From: Aphodousia faecalis
GTDB lineage: Bacteria; Pseudomonadota; Gammaproteobacteria; Burkholderiales; Burkholderiaceae_F
Direction: 5' to 3'
DNA length: 59,806 nt
NCBI GenBank assembly: GCA_018712705.1
Contig: DVGM01000057.1
Location: 1-59,806 of the forward strand
Below are positions 51,603-59,806 of the stretch, piece after piece; the stretch's first letter is position 1, and every line of letters starts with the position of its first letter. The position numbers and the translations under genes are program-made. The notes beneath the pieces were generated by a model. The model was not told where the DNA came from, did not search any database, and saw nothing but the letters and a program-made list of their open reading frames with translations.

Positions 51603-51926
51603 TTATTGATTTTTCTTATCAATAATTACGGGAACGGTCTTCTGGACTTGTTGGACAGTAGTGTAAGAGTAGCGATCTACAACTGTTGGGTTCTGCATGA
51701 AGACGATTTTTTCATCGTACATTCCAGGATCGACAGAATCTGGAATGAACACGGTCATTCCAGTGCAGGTTGTACCGATCATTTCGTCACAGCGGAAGGC
51801 TAAAGCTCCTCCATCGACGACTTGTAAAACCCGAAAATGTCGTGAGCCATCAATAGCCATTAAGTCTGCGGTTGTGCATCCAGTAAGCGAGAGAGCTATT
51901 ACGAGCAAGAGGGAAAGTTTTTTCAT
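51603..51926 (-). CDS. Small outer-membrane-type lipoprotein
   Basis: 107 residues with a clear lipoprotein signal: MKKLSLLLVIALSLTGC, lipobox LTGC, +2 Thr. The mature part has two Cys (FRCDEMIGTTCTG) that may form a disulfide. A strong GGAGGT precedes the ATG. No family recognised. It lies on the opposite strand to the packaging genes, as morons (prophage-carried host-interaction genes) often do; that role is a guess. Confidence 0.7.
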   Translation of the reverse strand: MKKLSLLLVIALSLTGCTTADLMAIDGSRHFRVLQVVDGGALAFRCDEMIGTTCTGMTVFIPDSVDPGMYDEKIVFMQNPTVVDRYSYTTVQQVQKTVPVIIDKKNQ

Positions 51927-52033
51927 AGTACCTCCGTTATTTTTAAGAACATTTTAGACGAAGGGTAGGGGCGAGTAAAAAGTCTGAATGAAAACGTCTT
52001 CCTGAGCGCCCGTCTCCCTCAATTTTTCTGTAT

Positions 52034-52052
52034 CCAAAATTTTAAATTTTGG
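52034..52052. promoter_or_regulatory. 19-bp AT-rich palindrome before terS
   Basis: CCAAAATTT-T-AAATTTTGG is a perfect palindrome about 55 bases upstream of the terS start. It may be a phage repressor site or a weak terminator without a T-run. Confidence 0.4.
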
Positions 52053-52106
52053 GCTTAACTGACAGCTTCAATTTTTACTTTAACTTTTTTAAAAAGGATT
52101 GTTTTT

Positions 52107-52577
52107 ATGGGTCGTAAAGCGTTACCGACTGAAGTCAAGCGACTCAAGGGAACTCTCTGGCCGTGCAGAACGAATCCCTTTGAGCCGAACCCGACGGACG
52201 ACATTGAAGATCCGCCGGAATATATGAGCGCTCGCGCGAAGGAATTTTGGCGCGAGACTTTGAAAAACATGCCGAAAGGTGTGCTCAAAAAATGTGACTC
52301 AGCGATTTTTGAGTCGTTTTGTAACGCTCTAGCTATGCGAGAAAAGCTTCAAGCGATGGTGAACAAATACGGCGCGGTGGAGTCAGGCAAAGTGTCCGGC
52401 GCGCTCAATGCTCTGGTGAAGGTAGAGGCACTACTGGCTAAGACTGATAATGAACTTGGTTTGACTCCCTCCTCCCGACAAGAGGTCGCTCAGGGGTATG
52501 GTGATCCCACTAATCCTGACGATTTCACGATGGACATGTTTGCGGCCTTTGATGATGGTGAAGTAGCTAATGCGTGA
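52107..52577 (+). CDS. terS: Phage terminase small subunit (P27 family)
   Basis: 156 residues. Starts GRKALPTEVKRLKGT, then PPEYMSARAKEFWRETLKNM (DNA-binding helical region) and a helical oligomerisation part, the P27-type TerS layout of HK97-like phages. AAGGA upstream. It appears intact. Its stop overlaps the start of terL (ATGCGTGA). Confidence 0.85.
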   Translation: MGRKALPTEVKRLKGTLWPCRTNPFEPNPTDDIEDPPEYMSARAKEFWRETLKNMPKGVLKKCDSAIFESFCNALAMREKLQAMVNKYGAVESGKVSGALNALVKVEALLAKTDNELGLTPSSRQEVAQGYGDPTNPDDFTMDMFAAFDDGEVANA

Positions 52578-53681
52578 TTGCATTTCTATCGCAAATCAGT
52601 ACATTGATGATGTGTTGACTGGAAAGATTCCAGCTTGAGAGTGGGTGATCAAAGCGTGTGAGAGACAAAACCGAGATTTAAAAAGCCTTCCTGGTTACAC
52701 CTTTAATCCTAAGCGCGGTCCGAAGGTTTGCTATTTTGTTGAGCATTTGCGGCATACAAAAGGCCCTTTGGCCTGGCAGAAAATTAAACTGGAGCCTTGG
52801 CAGATTTTCATTCTGACAACGGTTTTCGGTTGGGTGGATTCGACCGAGGCCAGACGCTTCAAGGATGTTTACATTGAAGTGCCTCGCGGAAACGGCAAGT
52901 CTGCTCTGAGTTCGGCGATAGCGTTGTACATGCTTGCTGCCGATGGTGAATATGGCGCCGAATGTTATTCATTCGCAACAACCGGTGATCAGGCAACGAT
53001 CGTTTTTGACGTTGCCCGTCAAATGGCTTTGATGAGTCCCGAAGTTAAGTCGGCGCTTAACCTGACGGTTCAAAAGTACAGCATTACTCAGCTGTCAACC
53101 GGTTCGAGTTTTTCTCTAAAGAATTCAAAAGACGACACCCGGAATACGTGGTTTTTGAGGATTTTTACCTTCCGGCAGCAACGGTTGAAAAATCGACAAA
53201 CTCTCAATACCAGGGGTGGGTTGAGAGAGGTTTCATATATACGACGGATGGAGCAATAACAGACTTTAATGTTATTGAAGAAGCATTGCGTGACGATCTA
53301 TCACGGTTTGATGTGAGAGCGATTGCTTATGACCCATGGCAGGCTATGCAGCTTGCCATGCGTCTAAGTGATGATGGTGCTCCAATGGTTGAGTTCCGTA
53401 ACACCGTTCAAAACATTTCGTCTCCGATGAAATCTCTTGAAGCATTAGTTCAGGACCGTCGTATTAGACGTCGCCACAATCCCGCAACGGATTGGATGAT
53501 TGGAAATGTCGTTGCCAAAGTTGATGCCAAGGACAATATTTTCCTGAGAAAAGAGCGTTACGAAAACAAAATCGACGGTCCGGTGGCCATGATTTTCGCA
53601 TTGGCCATGTGTATGAGTGACTTAGAAACTGACGACGATGACGATTTTTCAGAATTCGTTGATGACATTATTGTGGTTTAA
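52570..53681 (+). pseudogene. terL: Phage terminase large subunit, broken (nonsense, deletion and frameshift)
   Basis: Starts at ATG 52570, overlapping terS. Codon 23 is TGA (52636-52638), in KIPA-stop-EWVIKACERQ. The frame then gives the N-terminal ATPase part with Walker A VPRGNGKSALSS, up to TQLSTGSSFS. After about 53118 the correct sequence continues in another frame (KEFKRRHPEY, then VFEDFYLPAA) and reaches the true C-terminus at 53681. The two parts total about 390 codons where TerL normally has 500-600, so the Walker B and first nuclease part are deleted. Confidence 0.88.
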
Positions 53682-53683
53682 AA

Positions 53684-54437
53684 ATGGATTTTCCTCTTAT
53701 TTCCCGCTTTTTCTCTTGGATTGGCGGTGGAATTTTGCGTGATCAATCCGGTCAGCAACTCAGTACGCCCTCTGTGATGTCGGCAACGCCGACTTCACCG
53801 GATGCGGCAATGCAAGTTTCAACTGTGTATGCCTGTGTGTCTCTACTGGCGCGAGTGATCAGCAGCCTTCCGCTGATGATTTACGAAACCTTGCCTGATG
53901 GTCGAAGAAAGTTGGCAAGAGATAGTCGTTTATGGCTGGTTCTTTATGCTAGGCCGAACGATGTCATGACGCCTCGTGACTTTTGGTCCACGATGATTAT
54001 GCATTGGGCTATGCGTGGGCAATGCCTATGCCCAGATCATTCGAGATTCATCCGGCGATCTTGTGAGTCTGTGGCCGTTGTCTCCAGATCAGACGGAAGT
54101 TTTTGTCGATTCTAAGGGTCAGGTTGCTTATAAGTATCAAAAGGACGGTAAGACTTACATTCTCGGCGTCAATGATGTTTTGCACATCAAAGACATTGGC
54201 AATGGTTTGATCGGGTTATCAAAGCTGTCTTTTATGTCATCCTCCGTGAAAGAAGCGACAGACACACAAAAATTTGCCACTGCCAACGCAGAAAACTATG
54301 GGAAACCATCGGGGATCCTGACAGTTGACCACATTCTGAAGAAAGAAAATAAGAATGGAGTCAATGAGCGAGAGCGTATCAGACAAAGTCTGTATGAGTT
54401 CAGAACCGGAGGATTTTCAAAGATCGTGATTCGCTGA
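53684..54437 (+). pseudogene. Phage portal protein, broken (frameshift and truncation)
   Basis: HK97-type portal. The first frame (53684 to about 54020) gives a normal N-terminus with MQVSTVYACVSLLARVISSLP and PLMIYETLPDGRRKLA. Near 54015-54022 one extra G shifts the frame; the other frame continues exactly with GNAYAQIIRDSSGDLVSLWPL. It stops at 54437 after about 250 codons in total, where roughly 400 are expected. An inverted-repeat element starts 32 bases later. No head, tail or protease genes follow. Confidence 0.87.
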
Positions 54438-54468
54438 ATAACCCGTGGCACAGGCGATCTCCGTTTCG

Positions 54469-54544
54469 TAAGCCCCCTGGGAATCATCTACCCTCCAATT
54501 TTAATGACTTTTTGTTATTCATAGGGGGACATCCAGGGGGCTTA
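54469..54544. mobile_element. 76-bp element bounded by 12-bp perfect inverted repeats
   Basis: TAAGCCCCCTGG (54469-54480) and CCAGGGGGCTTA (54533-54544) bound 52 bases of AT-rich sequence with no coding capacity. It lies where the portal gene and the rest of the prophage are lost. It could be a MITE or the fused ends of a deleted insertion sequence, or simply a stable hairpin. The rest of 54545-54652 shows nothing. Confidence 0.45.
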
Positions 54545-54652
54545 TAGAATTGAGCAATAGGGGGTAATTTTTAAAATTCTATGGTAAATCTAGGCAGGAT
54601 TTTAATGTATTAACTTGTTGAAAATATTAAAGATAGTGATCAAATTTAGGCA

Positions 54653-54679
54653 AAATAAAAGCCTGCTGGGCAGGCTTTT
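54653..54679 (-). terminator. tRNA-Asn terminator
   Basis: AAAAGCCTGC (54657-54666) pairs with GCAGGCTTTT (54670-54679), followed by ATTTTG on the minus strand. Confidence 0.88.
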
Positions 54680-54690
54680 ATTTATATGGA

Positions 54691-54766
54691 TGGCTCCCCG
54701 AGTTGGGTTCGAACCAACGACCTGCGGATTAACAGTCCGTCGCTCTACCGACTGAGCTATCGGGGA
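54691..54766 (-). tRNA. tRNA-Asn (GTT)
   Basis: Full cloverleaf on the minus strand: acceptor TCCCCGA/TCGGGGA, D-arm TAGCTCAGTCGGTAGAGC, anticodon loop CTGTTAA (GTT), T-arm GTTGGTTCGAACCCAAC, encoded CCA. Its 3' end faces the prophage remnant, the usual orientation for a phage integrated in a tRNA gene. Confidence 0.97.
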
Positions 54767-54779
54767 ATCGAGGTTGAGA

Positions 54780-54808
54780 AATATACACAATCAGAAAATA
54801 AAACGCAA
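54780..54808 (-). promoter_or_regulatory. tRNA-Asn promoter
   Basis: On the minus strand TTGCGT (plus 54803-54808), a 17-bp spacer and TATATT (plus 54780-54785), 14 bases before the tRNA. Confidence 0.75.
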
Positions 54809-54915
54809 GAGCATGCGCGAAAAAGTGAAAATCAATCTTTAGAAACCATAGAGTAGCTACGTATTTTCGTATGGGGCTTTGTCGGAACAAGTTCTGGAAG
54901 GGACTGAGATTTTAG

Positions 54916-54944
54916 GTGAAAAGGAAGGAAAATTTCATTAAAAT
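54916..54944 (+). promoter_or_regulatory. tRNA-Arg promoter
   Basis: GTGAAA (54916-54921), a 17-bp spacer and TAAAAT (54939-54944), 22 bases before the tRNA-Arg. Confidence 0.55.
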
Positions 54945-54966
54945 GGGACGGTTCTAAAAGATGTGT

Positions 54967-55042
54967 GACCCCGTGGTGAAACAGGATATCACGATAGCCT
55001 CCTAAGCTGTAATTCTGGGTTCGAGTCCCGGCGGGGCCGCCA
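54967..55042 (+). tRNA. tRNA-Arg (CCT)
   Basis: Acceptor GACCCCG/CGGGGCC with one A-C mismatch, anticodon loop CTCCTAA (CCT, reads AGG), T-arm CTGGGTTCGAGTCCCGG and an encoded CCA. It lies between the divergent tRNA-Asn and parE. Confidence 0.93.
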
Positions 55043-55079
55043 TTGTCGACATTAGAAAAATGTAAAGCACATCTCCACG

Positions 55080-55105
55080 CGCCTGAGATTAAGCTGTCTC
55101 AGGCG
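55080..55105 (+). terminator. tRNA-Arg terminator
   Basis: CGCCTGAGA (55080-55088) pairs with TCTCAGGCG (55097-55105); a T-rich stretch (TTCTCGGTTTT) follows. Confidence 0.7.
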
Positions 55106-55136
55106 TTCTCGGTTTTGGTAAACGGATTATTTTTCA

Positions 55137-57107
55137 ATGGCTACTAGCAAACGTTCTGAATACGGCGAATCCAGCATTAAAGTCTTAAAGGGGTTGGAAC
55201 CGGTCAAACAACGCCCCGGCATGTACACCCTGACGGACAATCCTTTGCACATTATTCAAGAAGTCATCGATAACTCAAGTGACGAAGTGTTGGCAGGGGG
55301 AGCTTCGCGCATTGAAGTGACGCTTCACACTGACGGCTCCGTCACGGTAACCGATGATGGCCGTGGTATTCCGGTTGGATTGCATAAAGAAGAGGGAGTG
55401 CCGGCGGTTCAGCTTGTGTTCACTCAACTTCACGCAGGCGGCAAATTTGAAAAAGAATCAGGCGGAGCCTATTCCTTTGCCGGCGGCTTGCACGGCGTTG
55501 GTGTTTCCGTGACCAATGCCTTATCGACAAGATTGGAAGTGACCGTTTGGCGCGAAGGCAAAGAACACCGTATTGTGTTTGCCGATGGCAACGTTATCGA
55601 ACCGTTGACTAGCCAAAAAAGTCCTCGTCCGAAATCGGCTACCGGCACGCAAGTTCATGTGTGGCCTGATCCAAAATATTTTGACAGCCCCAATATCCCT
55701 GTGGAGCAACTCACACGCTTATTGCGCTCTAAAGCCGTGCTCATGCCCGGCTGCGAAGTAGTCTTTAATAACGAGAAAAACGGCAACACGCAGACCTGGA
55801 AGTTTGAAGGCGGACTTCGTGAGTATTTGCTCTCCGAGATGACGGCTGAACCCATGATCGCTCCTTTTGAATCGAGCGGCTATGCGACCGATGAGTCCAT
55901 GGGCTTTGCCGTTGGTGAAGGCGCAAGCTGGGTGGTGGCCTGGCAAGAAGAGGGGGTGCCGGTTCGTGAAAGTTACGTCAACCTCATTCCGACCCCCGCG
56001 GGCGGCACGCACGAATCCGGTTTGCGTGAAGGCCTTTACCTTGCAATGAAGGCTTTCATTGAGGCGCACGGACTGATACAAAAGAATGTGAAGCTTTTAA
56101 CCGAAGACGTTTTTGCACGTGCAAGCGCCATTTTGAGTGCCAAGGTACTCGATCCTCAATTCCAAGGTCAAACGAAAGAGCGTTTGAATAACCGAGATGC
56201 GCTGCGTTTGGTGAGTAATTTTGTGCGTGCTCAGTTTGAGTTCTGGCTCAATGGTCACGTAGAAGAGGGTAAAAAATTAGCCGAACTCGTCATTAAGCAA
56301 GCTCAGGCCCGACAAAATTCAGCTAAAAAGGTCACAAAACGCAAAGGCTCAAGCGTAGCCGTTTTGCCCGGTAAGCTCACTGATTGCGAAAGTGAAGATA
56401 TCAGTAAAAATGAACTTTTCTTAGTCGAAGGTGACTCCGCCGGTGGTTCTGCTAAAAAAGGCCGCAACAAAGACTTTCAAGCGATTTTGCCGCTACGAGG
56501 CAAGGTTTTAAATACTTGGGAAGTGGATCGTGACCGTATTTTTGCCAATAATGAAATTCACGATATTTCGGTGGCAATCGGCGTCGACCCGCATGGCCCT
56601 GATGAAGAGCCTGATTTGTCCGAACTTCGTTACGGCAAGATCTGCATTATGGCCGATGCCGATGTGGACGGCTCTCACATTCAAGTGTTGCTTTTGACGC
56701 TCTTTTTCCGTCACTTCCCGGCGTTGATCAAAAAAGGTCACATTTTTGTGGCCAGACCGCCACTTTTCCGTATGGATGTTCCGAAAACGGGAAGAAAGCC
56801 CGCCAGAACCATTTACTGTCTGGACGAAAGAGAACTTGCCGTTGAGCGTAAAAAACTCGAAAAAGAGAAAGTCAACATGGAAAAAGTGTCCGTGTCACGC
56901 TTTAAGGGTTTGGGGGAAATGAGCGATAAACAGCTCTGGGAAACGACCTTAAATCCCGAAACCCGCCGATTAATGCCGGTGACGTTTGGAGACATGACAT
57001 TGTCGGAAAGCCGGGAAATGTTTGATATGTTGATGGGCCGTTCAGAAGCCGCGATGCGCCGAGCATGGATGGAAAACAACGGTGATCAGGTTGAAGTGGA
57101 TATTTAA
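55137..57107 (+). CDS. parE: DNA topoisomerase IV subunit B
   Basis: 656 residues. GHKL ATPase: EVIDNSSDEVLAGG, TDDGRGIPVG, FAGGLHGVGVSVTNALS; transducer domain; TOPRIM with LVEGDSAGGSAKKGR and IMADADVDGSHI. The length and the FAGGLHGVGVSVTNAL loop favour ParE over GyrB (about 800 residues), and parC follows 11 bases later. Decatenates daughter chromosomes. Only a weak SD before the ATG. Confidence 0.94.
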   Translation: MATSKRSEYGESSIKVLKGLEPVKQRPGMYTLTDNPLHIIQEVIDNSSDEVLAGGASRIEVTLHTDGSVTVTDDGRGIPVGLHKEEGVPAVQLVFTQLHAGGKFEKESGGAYSFAGGLHGVGVSVTNALSTRLEVTVWREGKEHRIVFADGNVIEPLTSQKSPRPKSATGTQVHVWPDPKYFDSPNIPVEQLTRLLRSKAVLMPGCEVVFNNEKNGNTQTWKFEGGLREYLLSEMTAEPMIAPFESSGYATDESMGFAVGEGASWVVAWQEEGVPVRESYVNLIPTPAGGTHESGLREGLYLAMKAFIEAHGLIQKNVKLLTEDVFARASAILSAKVLDPQFQGQTKERLNNRDALRLVSNFVRAQFEFWLNGHVEEGKKLAELVIKQAQARQNSAKKVTKRKGSSVAVLPGKLTDCESEDISKNELFLVEGDSAGGSAKKGRNKDFQAILPLRGKVLNTWEVDRDRIFANNEIHDISVAIGVDPHGPDEEPDLSELRYGKICIMADADVDGSHIQVLLLTLFFRHFPALIKKGHIFVARPPLFRMDVPKTGRKPARTIYCLDERELAVERKKLEKEKVNMEKVSVSRFKGLGEMSDKQLWETTLNPETRRLMPVTFGDMTLSESREMFDMLMGRSEAAMRRAWMENNGDQVEVDI

Positions 57108-57118
57108 GGAGATCGGAC

Positions 57119-59752
57119 GTGAGCAATATGCATACCGATGATTTGTTTTCGGCTGATCTTTTCGGCGAAGAAAACGTTGAGCAAAACGAAGAACAAAAAG
57201 CGCAGGAGTCAGTCACAGAGGAACCCGCCGAAGACGTTGTTGTGACTGAGGAAAAGGACGAGGGTGTGAGCGGCGAAGAATTGTCTTCGGAAAAATCTTC
57301 AGTTGAATCTCTTCAAGCAGAAAAAGCCGAGGATCTCGAAGACAAAGAGCAAGAAAACGAGCCCGAGGAAACGCCAGTACCCCTTGAAGCGCGCCCGGTG
57401 CTCTCAGGTGACGATGGTGAGCAGTTGACGCTTGCCCACTTTGCAAGCCACGCCTATCTCGAGTACGCCATGTCGGTGGTGAAGGGTCGTGCGTTGCCTG
57501 CCATCGGTGACGGTCAAAAGCCCGTGCAGCGCCGCATTCTTTATGCCATGCATGAGATGGGGTTGGGGCGTGCGGAAGCCAAAACGGTAAAGAGCGCCCG
57601 TGTGGTGGGTGATGTGTTAGGTAAATTCCACCCGCACGGCGATATCGCCGCTTATGACGCCATGGTTCGCATGGCGCAGGACTTTAATATGCGCTATCCC
57701 TTGGTGTTGGGCCAGGGTAATTTCGGCAGCCGAGATGGAGACGGCGCGGCGGCTATGCGTTACACCGAAGCTCGTCTGACCAAGATTTCCCGTCTGCTTC
57801 TCGACGAAATTGACGAGGGCACGGTGGACTTTATGCCCAACTACGATGGTGCCTTCCAAGAGCCGCAAATGCTGCCTGCGCGCTTGCCTTTTGTGCTTTT
57901 GAATGGATCAAGCGGTATTGCCGTCGGTATGGCCACGGAAATTCCGCCGCACAATATCAAGGAAGTGGCCGCAGCCTGCCTGATGCTTTTGGATAAGCCC
58001 GAGGCAACGCTCGATGATGTCATGACGGTATTGCCCGCACCGGACTTTCCGATGGGCGGACAAATTATCAGCAAAAAGGACGATATTCGAGATGCGTACC
58101 GGACCGGACGCGGCACACTGAAGGTTCGCGCACGTTACACGTTTGAAGAAATGCAACGCGGTCACTGGCGTTTAATTGTGACGGAGTTGCCGCCCAATAC
58201 ATCGGCTCAACGTGTGTTAAATGAAGTGGGCGAAATCACCAATCCGAAGGTCAGGCCCGGTAAAAAGACTTTGTCTGCCGAACAGCAGCAGGCTAAAGCC
58301 GCCATGTTGGCGCTTTTGGATACTGTTCGTGATGAAAGTGACAAGGAAACCCCCACGCGACTTGTGTTTGAACCGAAAACCAAGAACGTGGACCGTGATG
58401 AGTTTGTGAACGCCCTTTTGGCTCAGACAAGTCTTGAGAGCAACGTTTCCATCAATCTTGTCATGGTGGGCTCAGACGGTAAGCCGCGTCAGAAGGCTCT
58501 TATCGACATTCTTAACGAATGGTTGGCTTTCCGCGTGCAAACGGTCCGTCGGCGCACGCAGTTTAGACTCACGAAGACCGTTGAACGCATCCATATTTTA
58601 GAAGGCCGTCATTTGGTGTACCTGAATTTGGATGAAGTGATTGCAATTATTCGTGAAGCCGATGATCCCAAAGAAGCCTTGATGGCGCGTTTCCCGTTAA
58701 GCGAAATCCAAGTCGAAGACATTTTGGAAATTCGCCTGCGCCAATTGGCTCGGTTGGTGGGTATCAAAATTGAAGCCGAATTGGCAGAACTCAATAAGAC
58801 TAAGAATTCACTTGAAAGACTGCTTGGTTCCGAAAAACTCATGAATAACCTCATTGCCAAGGAAATCGCTCAGGATGCCGCTGAATATGGCGATGAGCGT
58901 CGTACCTTGGTCGAAGAGGCCGCTCGTGCGGAAATGGGCCAGTCGGTGTTGGATGAACCCGTGACAGTGGTCATCAGTCAAAAGGGCTTTGTCCGCTCGC
59001 GCACCGGTCATGGCCATGACGCGACGGTGATGACTTATAAGATGGGTGACGCTTTTGGAGTGGCGTTCGAGTGTCGCACAACCGATCAAATGGTGGCGGT
59101 GGCCGACAACGGCCGCGTTTACACCATAGCGGTTTCAGATTTGCCGAGCGCTCGAGGTGACGGTCTGCCGGTTAACAGTTTCATTGATCTTGAAAAGGGA
59201 ACAAACATCATCGGTTACTGCGTGGCTAAACCTGATGATCGTGTGGTGATGGCTACCAGTGAAGGGATGGGCTTTATTTGTCAGTTTAAAGACCTCTTTG
59301 CTCGAGTTCGTGCTGGTAAGAACTTCATCAAGGCACCCGAAAAAGGCGTGAAGATCCTGCCGCCTCAGGTGGTTGCCAACGGTCAAACACTCCTGGCTTG
59401 CTTGTCTGAAGAAGGTCGACTGCTCATTTATGACATGAATGAAGTAAGAACGCTTCCGGGCGGCGGCAAGGGCGTTGTTCTCATGGATCTTAATCTGACA
59501 GAAACGCTTCTTTTGGCTAAACCCATTGATGCCGAGGGTGTGCTCGTCACCGGAATCGGCCGCGGGGGCAAGGAAAGAGAATACGCGGTGAAAAAGGCCG
59601 TGCTAGAGTACCACATGGGTCACCGAGCCAGAAAGGGTAAACAGTTGGATATCCGCTGGAAAGCCACGGATTTGAAACCTTTACCAAAGAAAGAAGTTCA
59701 GACTGAGGATAGTCAGGATACTCCGCAAGAGCCATCCGAAACACTCTTTTAA
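57119..59752 (+). CDS. parC: DNA topoisomerase IV subunit A with acidic N-terminal extension
   Basis: 877 residues, about 120 longer than E. coli ParC. Residues 1-97 are an extra low-complexity acidic region rich in Glu, Asp and Ser, starting at a GTG with GGAG eight bases upstream. The catalytic core then begins (LTLAHFASHAYLEYAMSVV), with HPHGDIAAYDAMV and the catalytic tyrosine in AAMRYTEARL (Y215), followed by the coiled coil and C-terminal beta-pinwheel. At the position of E. coli Ser80 there is Ile176, and Asp180 replaces Glu84. Co-transcribed with parE. Confidence 0.94.
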   Translation: MSNMHTDDLFSADLFGEENVEQNEEQKAQESVTEEPAEDVVVTEEKDEGVSGEELSSEKSSVESLQAEKAEDLEDKEQENEPEETPVPLEARPVLSGDDGEQLTLAHFASHAYLEYAMSVVKGRALPAIGDGQKPVQRRILYAMHEMGLGRAEAKTVKSARVVGDVLGKFHPHGDIAAYDAMVRMAQDFNMRYPLVLGQGNFGSRDGDGAAAMRYTEARLTKISRLLLDEIDEGTVDFMPNYDGAFQEPQMLPARLPFVLLNGSSGIAVGMATEIPPHNIKEVAAACLMLLDKPEATLDDVMTVLPAPDFPMGGQIISKKDDIRDAYRTGRGTLKVRARYTFEEMQRGHWRLIVTELPPNTSAQRVLNEVGEITNPKVRPGKKTLSAEQQQAKAAMLALLDTVRDESDKETPTRLVFEPKTKNVDRDEFVNALLAQTSLESNVSINLVMVGSDGKPRQKALIDILNEWLAFRVQTVRRRTQFRLTKTVERIHILEGRHLVYLNLDEVIAIIREADDPKEALMARFPLSEIQVEDILEIRLRQLARLVGIKIEAELAELNKTKNSLERLLGSEKLMNNLIAKEIAQDAAEYGDERRTLVEEAARAEMGQSVLDEPVTVVISQKGFVRSRTGHGHDATVMTYKMGDAFGVAFECRTTDQMVAVADNGRVYTIAVSDLPSARGDGLPVNSFIDLEKGTNIIGYCVAKPDDRVVMATSEGMGFICQFKDLFARVRAGKNFIKAPEKGVKILPPQVVANGQTLLACLSEEGRLLIYDMNEVRTLPGGGKGVVLMDLNLTETLLLAKPIDAEGVLVTGIGRGGKEREYAVKKAVLEYHMGHRARKGKQLDIRWKATDLKPLPKKEVQTEDSQDTPQEPSETLF

Positions 59753-59806
59753 CGAAACTATCAGGGGCTAAAAACTGTTATAACAAACCTATTTAATTCT
59801 GATCAA

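Noticed and set aside
47889..54690. Search for a CRISPR array, integrase or att duplication in the island
   Set aside because: No regularly spaced repeats, no recombinase motifs and no copy of the tRNA-Asn 3' end were found.

Overview
The window looks like a chromosomal segment of a Burkholderiales-type betaproteobacterium, most likely a gut member of the Sutterellaceae. This is inferred from gene neighbourhoods (an LMW-PTPase next to the isc cluster, orn beside an M48-family gene and rsgA, rpsO-pnp, ftsK-lolA, parE-parC), from the peptide/amino-acid-centred transport genes, and from the absence of sugar systems. No database search was possible.

Layout. 1-355: the 3' end of a 5S rRNA gene, its terminator and a palindromic hairpin. 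356-8926 (all minus): a four-gene unit (small symporter subunit, SSS symporter, creatininase-family amidohydrolase, M28 peptidase), then cstA, an MdtG-like MFS exporter and a carboxylesterase. 9060-14687 (plus): LMW-PTPase, then iscS-iscU-iscA-hscB-hscA-fdx-iscX, a complete Fe-S assembly operon with no iscR. 14699-16013: trmD and rplS without rpsP-rimM. 16014-16452: hairpins and a tRNA-like structured locus. 16453-21971: potE, rsgA, an M48-like gene with a destroyed active site, orn and rpsO. 22160-30013: pnp with an RNase III-type leader, then a YbhGFSR-type efflux operon ending in its TetR regulator. 30037-40709: housekeeping genes (2-hydroxyacid dehydrogenase, darP, uvrB, a NimA-like flavoprotein, beta-carbonic anhydrase, nitroreductase, Smr protein, trxB, ftsK, lolA). 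40840-47888: a UxaA-family dehydratase, an MmuP-like permease and, divergently, an ArgH-like lyase, an ornithine-cyclodeaminase-family enzyme and a PLP aminotransferase. 47889-54690: an AT-rich accessory island with orphan proteins, unusual RNA structures and the decayed packaging module of a prophage (HNH, terS, broken terL, broken portal), ending at the 3' side of tRNA-Asn. 54691-59752: tRNA-Asn, tRNA-Arg, parE and parC.

The genes most worth following up are the ArgH-like/OCD/aminotransferase set, whose lyase signatures depart from true ArgH; two minus-strand island genes whose start codons lie in the arm of matching inverted-repeat leaders; a compact RNA with three GNRA-capped hairpins; the M48 pseudoprotease with HExxH changed to HALSR; a probable AUC-initiated symporter subunit; and a palindromic terminator-like repeat present three times. 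No CRISPR array, integrase or intact insertion sequence was seen.
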